A stretch of 64,000 nt of DNA from positions 1-64,000 of the forward strand of contig DATAJO010000011.1 of assembly GCA_036262075.1 (NCBI GenBank), read 5' to 3'. Origin of the DNA: JACDBZ01 sp036262075. Lineage in GTDB: Bacteria > Chloroflexota > Limnocylindria > QHBO01. This document shows, one piece after another, positions 8,522-15,347 of this stretch (positions within the stretch are counted from its first letter, which is position 1; each line of letters starts with the position of its first letter). A program made the translations under genes and the position numbers. The notes under the pieces were generated by a model. The model saw only the letters and a list, made by a program, of their open reading frames with translations. It was not told the origin of the DNA and did no database searches.

Positions 8522-9592
8522 GTGTCCATCACTCTCGCCGATACGCCCCTCGGGCGCACGGTCGCCGAGACGGCGACCGACATCTGGAACGACAGCTGCA
8601 ACGTCGGCGAGCTCGCCTACGCGGTCGAGTTCGGCGCCGTCGGCGCCACCGCCAACCCGACCATCGTGGTCGACAACTGGAAGGCCGATCCCGCCGCCTG
8701 GGCCACCCGCGTGCGCGTCCTCGCCGGCGAGCATCCGACCTGGACGGAGCGCGAGCTGGCCTGGGCGATCGTGGCCGAGATGTCGACCCGCGCGGCACCG
8801 CTGCTCATGCCGGCCTTCGCTGCCTCCGGCGGCCGTGCCGGGCGCCTCTCGATCCAGACCGATCCGACCCTGTGGCGCACCACCGATGCGCTCGTGGCCC
8901 AGGCGCTCGAGTTCGACGGCCTTGCCCCGAACGTCATCGTCAAGCTCCCCGCGACGCGGGCGGGGATCGCGGCCATGGAGGAGGCGACGTACCGCGGCGT
9001 CTCGGTCAACGCCACGGTCTCGTTCTCGGTGGCCCAGGCCCTCGCCGCCGCCGAGGCCGTCGAGCGCGGCCTCGCCCGGCGCGATGCCGAGAACCGCGAC
9101 ACGACTCGCATGGGCCCGGTGATCACGATCATGATGGGCCGTCTCGAGGACTGGCTTCGCGCATCGGCCGATGCGGACGGCGTCATCGTCCATCCCGAGA
9201 CGCTCCCGTGGTCGGGCGTCGCCGTCGCGAAGCGCGCGTACGCGATCTGGCGGGAGCGCGGGTTCCGCGCCCGGCTGCTCGTGGCGGCGATCCGCCACCA
9301 TCTCCACTGGTCCGAGCTCATCGGAGGCGACCTCATCGTCACCATCCCGCCGGCCTGGCAGCGCCGGTTCAACGCCTCGGAGGTCGAGGTCCGGCCGCGG
9401 ATCGACGACCCGGTGGAGGCGCGGCACCTGGAGGAGCTCGGGCGCCTGCCGGACTTCGTCCACGCCTACGAGCCGGACGGCCTGTCGATTGACGAGTTCG
9501 ACGCCTGGGGCCCGACCCGTCGCACGCTGCGCACGTTCATCGGCTCGTACCACGACCTCCTCCACCTCGTGACCGAGGCACAGCTCGGGTGA
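8522..9592 (+). CDS. Transaldolase-family protein of the inositol cluster
   Basis: TIM-barrel aldolase of the transaldolase family, 356 residues. The Schiff-base lysine is in PNVIVKLPATRAGI (about residue 143), with the family features GATANPTIV near the N-terminus, LSIQTDPTLW and GVSVNATVSFSVAQ. It starts with GTG just after the operator and is coupled to iolB by a GTGA overlap, so it is coregulated with inositol genes. Classical inositol pathways use IolC and IolJ for the late aldol step, and neither is present here; this protein may act on the pathway's terminal phosphorylated sugar acid, but that is inference. Ordinary pentose-phosphate transaldolase activity is the alternative. Confidence 0.85.
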   Translation: MSITLADTPLGRTVAETATDIWNDSCNVGELAYAVEFGAVGATANPTIVVDNWKADPAAWATRVRVLAGEHPTWTERELAWAIVAEMSTRAAPLLMPAFAASGGRAGRLSIQTDPTLWRTTDALVAQALEFDGLAPNVIVKLPATRAGIAAMEEATYRGVSVNATVSFSVAQALAAAEAVERGLARRDAENRDTTRMGPVITIMMGRLEDWLRASADADGVIVHPETLPWSGVAVAKRAYAIWRERGFRARLLVAAIRHHLHWSELIGGDLIVTIPPAWQRRFNASEVEVRPRIDDPVEARHLEELGRLPDFVHAYEPDGLSIDEFDAWGPTRRTLRTFIGSYHDLLHLVTEAQLG

Positions 9593-10407
9593 ACGGCTCG
9601 CCGCTCCTGCCGCCCGGCGCGGCGGTCGCGCCCGCGGTCGCCGGCTGGCGCTACCTCTCGTTCCACGTGGCGACGCTCGACGCGTCGCCATACCAGGTCG
9701 GCGAGCCGCGGTCCGAGGTGGCGGTCGTCGTCCTCGCGGGCTCCGTCTCGGTCGCCGTGCGGGGCGGCGCGACGTTCGAGCTCCCGGGTCGTGCCTCGGT
9801 GTGGGACGGCAAGCCCTGGGCGCTGTACCTGCCGGCGGGCGTGTCGGCCTCGGCGGTCCCTTCCTCGGGGACTGCGGCGACCGTCGCGGTCGCATCGGCT
9901 CCGTCGTCGAAGGCCGGTGCGCCGATCCTCATCGGCCCCGATGACGTCGAGGTCGAGGTCCGCGGCGCCGGCAACGCGACGCGCCAGATCAACCACATCA
10001 TCACGCCGGCGTTCCCGGCGGATACGCTCGAGGTCGTCGAGGTCTACACGCCGTCGGGCAACTGGTCGTCGTGGCCGCCGCACAAGCACGACACCGACGA
10101 CATGCCCCGCGAGGCCATCCTCGAGGAGATCTACCACTACCGGTTCCGCCGTCCCGAGGCCTGGGGCGTCCAGCGCCTGTACGGCGGGTCGGTCTCCGGG
10201 CTGTGGGCCGTGCGCGACGCCGAGACGATGATCGTGCGCGACGGCTACCACCCCTTCGTCGCCACCCACGGCGACGACGCCTATTACCTCAACGCCCTCG
10301 CCGGCGACGTGCGCACCATGGCCTGCTCCTACGACCCCGCGCTCGATCACGTCCGCGAGGCCTGGGCGTCCATGGATCCCGATCCGCGGGTGCCGCTCGT
10401 CCCGTAG
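9589..10407 (+). CDS. iolB: 5-deoxy-glucuronate isomerase IolB
   Basis: Isomerase converting 5-deoxy-D-glucuronate to 5-dehydro-2-deoxy-D-gluconate, after the IolD step. The 272-residue double-cupin layout fits the family, and the metal-binding signature is clear: NWSSWPPHKHDTDD, then EEIYHYRFRRPE and DGYHPFVATHGDDAYYLN. GTG start, overlapping the transaldolase stop. It completes the plus arm; about 60 nt without a gene follow before the convergent MFS gene. Confidence 0.93.
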   Translation: MNGSPLLPPGAAVAPAVAGWRYLSFHVATLDASPYQVGEPRSEVAVVVLAGSVSVAVRGGATFELPGRASVWDGKPWALYLPAGVSASAVPSSGTAATVAVASAPSSKAGAPILIGPDDVEVEVRGAGNATRQINHIITPAFPADTLEVVEVYTPSGNWSSWPPHKHDTDDMPREAILEEIYHYRFRRPEAWGVQRLYGGSVSGLWAVRDAETMIVRDGYHPFVATHGDDAYYLNALAGDVRTMACSYDPALDHVREAWASMDPDPRVPLVP

Positions 10408-10471
10408 CGGTCACGCCGAGGCGACGTGCAGCGACCGGAGGGGATCCCGGCGCCGATGGGGTCGTCGTGAT

Positions 10472-11758
10472 CTAGGTCGCAGGCGTGGCAGGAACGGGCC
10501 GCGTGCCGACGCCGACGCCGCGGAACAGCACGACGGACAGCAATGCGGCGCCGATCACCACGACCGAGGCCGCGACGAACACCTGGCGCGTCCCGATGAG
10601 GTCGCCGAGCACACCGCCGACCGCCATCGAGGCAACCGATGCCGTCGAGAGCGACGCCTGGAGGAGCGACACGACGCGGCCGCGGGTGGCATCGGTGGCC
10701 GTGGTCTGCACGATGGTCTGGAGCATGGCCTGCAGCGGCGTGACCATCCAGCCCACGGCGAACAGGATGAGCAGCACCTGCCAGATGGCCGACACGCCCG
10801 CCAGCAGGCCGATGAACACGCCGAGCCCGGCGAGGCAGATCGAGATGATCGTCGTCGGCGCGAGTCGCCGCACGAGGAGCGTGACGATGCCGGCGGCCAT
10901 GAGCATCGACGAGGTCTGCGCGAAGTCGAGCCCCGCCATCCAGGTCGGATCGACCCGCAGCTCGCGGACGATGAGCGGCACGAACAGCACGTTCACCGCG
11001 CCGAGCCCGAGCATCGTGACCGCGGCGGCGATCACCGATCCGGCCAGCAGCCGCGAGCCGCGGACGATGGCGAGGCCCTCGAGCATCGACCGCAGCACCG
11101 GCGCCCGCGCCTCGTCCTCGCCGTCAGCCGCGGCCGAAATCCGCCCCAGCGCCGACGGAATGCGGCTGATGAACGCGAACGAGACGAGGAACGTGGCCGA
11201 GTCGATCGCGAAGCCCGCCACGCTCGATCCGAACTGGCCGAACAGCAGGCCGGCGATCCCGGCGCCGACGACGGTGCCGATGAGCTGCGAGCCCTGCGCC
11301 AGCGAGTTCGCGGCCGGCAGGCCCTCGGGCGGCACGATGCGCGGCAGGAGCGCGCCGCGCGCCGGGCGGAAGAACGTCGCCACGCTCGACTGGAGGAAGG
11401 CGAGGAGGTAGAGCAGCGGCAGGATGCCGGCCGTGGCGACGGCCGCGAACGACAGGACGATGCCGGCGCGCAGCAGATCGGCGGCGAGCATGACGCTGCG
11501 GCGGTTCCATCGGTCCACGTAGACGCCGGCGAACAGGCCGATGGTGAAGTGGGGGACCGCCTCGCTGATCGCCATCAGCGCGAGCGCCGTGGACGACCCG
11601 GTCAGGTCGTTGATGACGAGCAGCAGCATGAGCAGCGTGATCCCGTCGCCGATGTCGGACACCGCCTGGCCGGCGATGAGCCGCCGATAGACCGGGATGC
11701 GCAGGACGTCGCGCACGCCCATCGGCCGCGGGCCGGTCGGCTGCGTCGCATCGGTCAT
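10472..11758 (-). CDS. MFS exporter (EntS/MFS_3-like)
   Basis: Integral membrane transporter of 428 residues with about 12 hydrophobic segments. The A-loop motif is visible as GVYVDRWNRRSVM, and the N-terminal FRRLIAGQ-type sequence (YRRLIAGQAVSDIGDGITL) matches the drug/siderophore exporter group of the major facilitator superfamily. Its ATG overlaps the stop of the upstream HTH regulator by 4 nt, so the pair is one operon, suggesting a drug- or metabolite-responsive efflux pump. The substrate cannot be told from sequence. Confidence 0.88.
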   Translation of the reverse strand: MTDATQPTGPRPMGVRDVLRIPVYRRLIAGQAVSDIGDGITLLMLLLVINDLTGSSTALALMAISEAVPHFTIGLFAGVYVDRWNRRSVMLAADLLRAGIVLSFAAVATAGILPLLYLLAFLQSSVATFFRPARGALLPRIVPPEGLPAANSLAQGSQLIGTVVGAGIAGLLFGQFGSSVAGFAIDSATFLVSFAFISRIPSALGRISAAADGEDEARAPVLRSMLEGLAIVRGSRLLAGSVIAAAVTMLGLGAVNVLFVPLIVRELRVDPTWMAGLDFAQTSSMLMAAGIVTLLVRRLAPTTIISICLAGLGVFIGLLAGVSAIWQVLLILFAVGWMVTPLQAMLQTIVQTTATDATRGRVVSLLQASLSTASVASMAVGGVLGDLIGTRQVFVAASVVVIGAALLSVVLFRGVGVGTRPVPATPAT

Positions 11759-12372
11759 CGGTCGGTCTCCTGCGTGCCGCGCGGGTAGAAGCCGACGATG
11801 AGGCCGTACTCGGCGGCGTCCTCACCGGCATCGGGGTCGGAGTCGACCTCGGCGAGCTGGCGGACGAGGCGCATCACGCGCTTCACGCTCTTCGGCGACA
11901 GGCGGGCGTTGGTCGCCCACAGCCCCATGCTCTTGCGCTTCGGATCCCCTTCGACCGGCGTGATGGCGCCGGCCATGATCGCCTCGACGATCTCGGCCCG
12001 GGCCTTCGTGAACATCGCATCGATCGCGCCGGCCACCGCGCCCTGCGTCCCGCCGCCGGTCAGCAGCGCATGGTCGACGTGGAAGCTGTGCGCCGCGGCC
12101 TGGTAGCGCCGCTCGACGATCCCCGACACGAGCCGCGTCTCCGCGATGCGGATGAATCCGTGCTCCTCGAGCAGCCGGAGGTGGTGGTAGAGCGCCGTCT
12201 GCTTGACGCCGAGCGACTCGGCCAGCTCCTTCGCCGTCCAGGCGCGGGCCGGATCCTCGGCCATGCGCTCGACCATCCCGAGCCGGAACAGGTCGCCGAT
12301 GACCCGCAGCTGCTCGACGTCGGTCAGCGTCATCTCGATCGGGACGTCGGCGCTCTTCCGGGGCTTCGCCAT
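11755..12372 (-). CDS. ArsR-like winged-helix regulator of the MFS exporter
   Basis: Transcription regulator of 205 residues. Residues about 15-90 form a winged helix (MAEDPARAWTAKELAESLGV, TALYHHLRLLEEHGFI, ERRYQAAAHSF), of the HTH_20/ArsR type, and the C-terminal half is alpha-helical and probably dimerises or binds ligand. It is the promoter-proximal gene with the exporter coupled downstream. The inverted repeat just upstream of its ATG is the probable autoregulatory site. Confidence 0.88.
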   Translation of the reverse strand: MAKPRKSADVPIEMTLTDVEQLRVIGDLFRLGMVERMAEDPARAWTAKELAESLGVKQTALYHHLRLLEEHGFIRIAETRLVSGIVERRYQAAAHSFHVDHALLTGGGTQGAVAGAIDAMFTKARAEIVEAIMAGAITPVEGDPKRKSMGLWATNARLSPKSVKRVMRLVRQLAEVDSDPDAGEDAAEYGLIVGFYPRGTQETDR

Positions 12373-12386
12373 TCAAGGGGCTCCAA

Positions 12387-12408
12387 GCATTCACGAAGTG
12401 ATGAATGC
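12387..12408. promoter_or_regulatory. Inverted repeat upstream of the exporter operon
   Basis: Perfect 7-bp arms GCATTCA and TGAATGC separated by 8 nt, with a nested TCAC-GAA-GTGA. A further half-site GTGAATG follows at about 12,419. The repeat ends 15 nt from the regulator's ATG, the right place for an operator. Binding by the ArsR-like protein is inferred. Confidence 0.6.
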
Positions 12409-12457
12409 TACGGTAGGCGTGAATGTCAGCCCATGTCAACCCCCGGCGCCAGCGGGC

Positions 12458-13297
12458 TCACGCAGCTCCCGACACCACTGCGCGCGAGGCGTTGACGCGA
12501 TCCCGCCAGGCGAGGAAGTCGCGGCCGTTCTCGACCGGCCAGTCGGGACCGCCGAATCCGAGCGTGAACTGCGTGAAGCCGAGGGCGAGATAGGCATCGG
12601 CGTCGTCGCGCAGGAAGCGGTCGATGTCGTCGGGCTGGAGCCCGACGCTCCACTCGATGGAGTACGGGTCGCGCCCGATTTCAGCGCAGTGCTGCGTTAG
12701 CGCGTCAACGGCGGGAAGCACCTCGTCCAGCGAATCCGGGAAGAACGCGTGCCAGGCATCGGCGTGGCGGGCGACGATCGGCAGGGTCAGCGAGCGGCCG
12801 ACGCCGGCGATGAGGATCGGCATGCGGCGCATCGGCGGGGGATTCAGGCCTGAAGCCAGGTGCTCGACGATCTCCGGCGTCGCGCGGGCGAGCGCGCGGA
12901 TCCGCGACGCGCGGGTGCCGAACTCGTAGCCGTAGCGCTCGTAATCGCGCCGGAACCAGCCGGCGCCGAGGCCCATGATCACGCGCCCGCCGCTGATGTG
13001 GTCGACGGTCCGCGCGATATCGGCGTGGAGCCGCGGGTTGCGGTACGAGTTGCAGGCCACGAGCGGCCCGAGCTCGATCCGCTCGGTCGCCTCGGCCCAT
13101 GCGGCGAGCATCGACCAGCATTCGAAGTGCGGGCCGTCGGGGTCGCCGTCGAGCGGCGAGAAGTGGTCCCAGGTGTAGAGGATGTCGTAGCCGAGCTCCT
13201 CGCTGCGGATGGCGGCGGCACGGAGGTCGCGCCACGCGCCGTGCTGCGGATGGAGCTGGGCGCCGATCCGAACGGGTCGCGTCTCGTGAAGGTCCAT
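12458..13297 (-). CDS. LLM-class flavin (F420/FMN) oxidoreductase
   Basis: Luciferase-like monooxygenase family protein, 279 residues, a TIM barrel that usually uses F420 or FMN. Signatures: EELGYDILYTWDHFSPL, RIELGPLVACNSYRNP, GGRVIMGLGAGWFRRDYERYG, PILIAGVGRSLTLPIVARHADAWH. ATG chosen because the first strand (RIGAQLHPQHG) follows 9 residues later. It is divergent from the MerR-type gene with only 49 bp between the two starts, so both are probably controlled by that regulator. Substrate unknown. Confidence 0.88.
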   Translation of the reverse strand: MDLHETRPVRIGAQLHPQHGAWRDLRAAAIRSEELGYDILYTWDHFSPLDGDPDGPHFECWSMLAAWAEATERIELGPLVACNSYRNPRLHADIARTVDHISGGRVIMGLGAGWFRRDYERYGYEFGTRASRIRALARATPEIVEHLASGLNPPPMRRMPILIAGVGRSLTLPIVARHADAWHAFFPDSLDEVLPAVDALTQHCAEIGRDPYSIEWSVGLQPDDIDRFLRDDADAYLALGFTQFTLGFGGPDWPVENGRDFLAWRDRVNASRAVVSGAA

Positions 13298-13308
13298 GCC
13301 CGCAATGC

Positions 13309-13340
13309 TTGACCTTCCCCCAAAGGGAGAGTCAAGGTAT
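13309..13340 (+). promoter_or_regulatory. MerR-type promoter with dyad in the spacer
   Basis: A -35 box TTGACC is followed by an unusually long spacer occupied by a dyad, GAC..TCCC with GGGA..GTC (13,311-13,333, 7 of 9 positions paired), and a -10-like AGGTAT 20 bp after the -35. The long spacer filled by the operator is the hallmark of MerR-activated promoters. The start codon of the MerR gene is only 6 nt beyond, so its mRNA would be leaderless or nearly so. Confidence 0.65.
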
Positions 13341-13346
13341 GGACCG

Positions 13347-14105
13347 ATGTTCCCCATCGGCGCCTTCGCCCGCCTCGCCGGCATCAGCGCCAAGCAGCTC
13401 CGCGCCTACGACCAGCTCGGCCTGTTCCGGCCCGTCTGGGTCGACCCATGGAGCCGATACCGCTACTACTCGCCGGCCCAGCTGCCCGAGCTGCGCCGCA
13501 TCCTCGCCCTGCGCCAGCTCGGGATGCCGCTCGAGGAGATCGGCGAGCTCGTTCGCGGAGGATCGCTGGCCGATGCGCTCGAGCGTCGGCGCGCCGAGCT
13601 CGAGCGGGAACGGCGGCTGGTCGAGGAGCGCGTGGCGGCGCTCGACATCACCGTCGGCGAGGCCGATGTCGTCGTCCGGCCGGTCGCCGTCGAGCCGGTC
13701 GCGGTCATGCGCGTCGCCGATGCGGTCGAACACGCCTTCGACGAGCTCGAGGCCCACGTCCGCGATGCCGGCCGCCGGGCGCATCGGCCTCCGGGCGCCA
13801 TCCCGTCGGCGGGCGAGATCTTCGTGCCGGTCACCGGGCCGATCCCCGAGACCGCCACCATCTCCTACCGCCGCCTGCCGGCGAGCCGCATGGCGTGCGT
13901 CATCGTGCGCGGCCCGTACCGTGGTGTCGCCGCCGGCCGGGCCGCGCTCGAGCGATGGGTGGCGGCCGCCGGCCTCGAGCCGGTCGGTCCGGGGCGGACG
14001 CTCTACCTCCAGTTCGGCGCCGATCCGTCGTTGCGTGTGCCGCCCGGCTGGGTGGTGGACAGCGACGAGGAGTTCCTCACCGAGCTCCAGCTGCCGGTGG
14101 GATAG
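13347..14105 (+). CDS. MerR-family regulator with GyrI-like ligand domain
   Basis: Transcription activator of 252 residues. The N-terminal MerR helix-turn-helix and wing are clear (FPIGAFARLAGISAKQLRAY, DPWSRYRYYSPAQ, LRQLGMPLEEIGELV), followed by a coiled coil (ERRRAELERERRLVEERVAAL) and a C-terminal GyrI-like/BmrR-type effector domain from about 140 (ISYRRLPASRMACVIVRGPY, TLYLQFGADP). Such proteins sense hydrophobic drugs or metabolites. The internal ATG is preferred over two earlier in-frame ATGs because those would put the promoter dyad inside the gene. Confidence 0.88.
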   Translation: MFPIGAFARLAGISAKQLRAYDQLGLFRPVWVDPWSRYRYYSPAQLPELRRILALRQLGMPLEEIGELVRGGSLADALERRRAELERERRLVEERVAALDITVGEADVVVRPVAVEPVAVMRVADAVEHAFDELEAHVRDAGRRAHRPPGAIPSAGEIFVPVTGPIPETATISYRRLPASRMACVIVRGPYRGVAAGRAALERWVAAAGLEPVGPGRTLYLQFGADPSLRVPPGWVVDSDEEFLTELQLPVG

Positions 14106-14126
14106 CGGTGCGGCGCAGCGGAACGA

Positions 14127-15182
14127 TCAGCGGACGCTGCTGGTGGCCATCGGCGCCGTCGTGCGTTCGCCACCACCGCTGCCGCCGGCGAGCCAGGGCG
14201 ACTCGATCCACCGGTACGAGGCCGCCGCGATGGCGATCGACACCGCCACGAGCGCGAGCCCCCAGATCGGTCCCTCCCATCCGAAATGCCGGGCGAGGCC
14301 GAACATCAGCGGGTAGTGCCACAGGTAGACGCCGTAGCTGATGCGGCCGAGCCAGGCGAGCGGGCGCCAGCCGAGCCAGCCGCGGCCATCGGCGACGGCG
14401 ACCACGGCTGCCGCCGATGCCAGCGTCACGAACGACAGCCCGAGCGTCAGGCCGCCGGGCGTGTACCGCATGAGCACGCCACCGATGGCGAGGCCGATGA
14501 GCGGCAGCACGACCGGGATGCGCGCCGCCGGCAGGAGGGCCATCGCGCAGCCGATGAGCAATGCCTCGGCCCGCGTGTCCGAGCCGAACGCCACCCGATG
14601 GACCGATGCGTCGCTCGCCACCATCACGGCCCGCAGCGCGGTCGAGCCGAGGATCCCAACGGTGAGCAGCCACAGCAGCCCGTTCCGCGACAGCCGGGGC
14701 AGCGCGACGATGAGGACGAGCGGCCAGAGCAGGTAGAAATGCTCCTCGACCGCGAGGCTCCAGGTGTGTGACAGCGTGCCGAGCCCGAGGCCGCCCTCGG
14801 AGATCGTCGCCCAGTTGCCGACATAGAAGAGGGCCGCGGCGGCATCGGTCAGGGCGTCGACGCCCGCTCCCGCGACGAGCGCCACCGACGTCACGACCGC
14901 GACGAACGCCACGAGCGCGGGCAGCAGCCGTCGGGCGCGGCGCAGGTAGAAGTGGGGGAGCGAGATCCGGCCGTCGCGCTCGTGCTCGCGCAGGAGCAGG
15001 CTGGTGATGAGGTAGCCCGACAGGACGAAGAACAGCGTCACGCCCGTCAGCCCGCCGCCGGCGAACGGCCCGAGCCGCGCGTGCGACAGCAGCACGAGGA
15101 CGATCGCGATGCCCCGGATGCCGTCGAGCGCGGGCCGATAGCCGAGCCGCCATCGCTCGCTCGGGGTGGTGGTCGCCGTCAC
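14127..15182 (-). CDS. Acyltransferase-3 (OafA/YrhL-type) membrane O-acyltransferase
   Basis: Membrane acyltransferase of 351 residues with about 10 hydrophobic helices, expected to acetylate or acylate sugars of surface polymers or lipids. The family motifs are present: RPALDGIRGIAIVLVLLSH (catalytic His), TLFFVLSGYLITSLLLRE, FYLRRARRLLPAL, and TLSHTWSLAVEEHFYLLWP. The C-terminal segment ends with ASYRWIESP. GTG start chosen because the acyltransferase motif begins about 20 residues later; no good ribosome site is visible. It stands alone between MerR and the GGDEF-EAL gene, so the acceptor is unknown. Confidence 0.88.
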   Translation of the reverse strand: MTATTTPSERWRLGYRPALDGIRGIAIVLVLLSHARLGPFAGGGLTGVTLFFVLSGYLITSLLLREHERDGRISLPHFYLRRARRLLPALVAFVAVVTSVALVAGAGVDALTDAAAALFYVGNWATISEGGLGLGTLSHTWSLAVEEHFYLLWPLVLIVALPRLSRNGLLWLLTVGILGSTALRAVMVASDASVHRVAFGSDTRAEALLIGCAMALLPAARIPVVLPLIGLAIGGVLMRYTPGGLTLGLSFVTLASAAAVVAVADGRGWLGWRPLAWLGRISYGVYLWHYPLMFGLARHFGWEGPIWGLALVAVSIAIAAASYRWIESPWLAGGSGGGERTTAPMATSSVR

Positions 15183-15347
15183 CCCCCGATGATGAGGCAA
15201 GACGCGGGCCGGAAGCTCCGTGTCGGTTCCGGCCACGCAACGTAGTACCCACCGGGACCATTGGCATGTGCCCCAGCGCCCCAACCGACCGTACTGTGGC
15301 GCCGAATCGGCAGCCACTGTCCGGCGCCGACGATCAGGAGGCCGAGG

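Noticed and set aside
8492..9895. Upstream in-frame extension of iolD
   Set aside because: It lies antisense to the transaldolase and iolB genes; the family N-terminus starts right after the ATG at 8,491.
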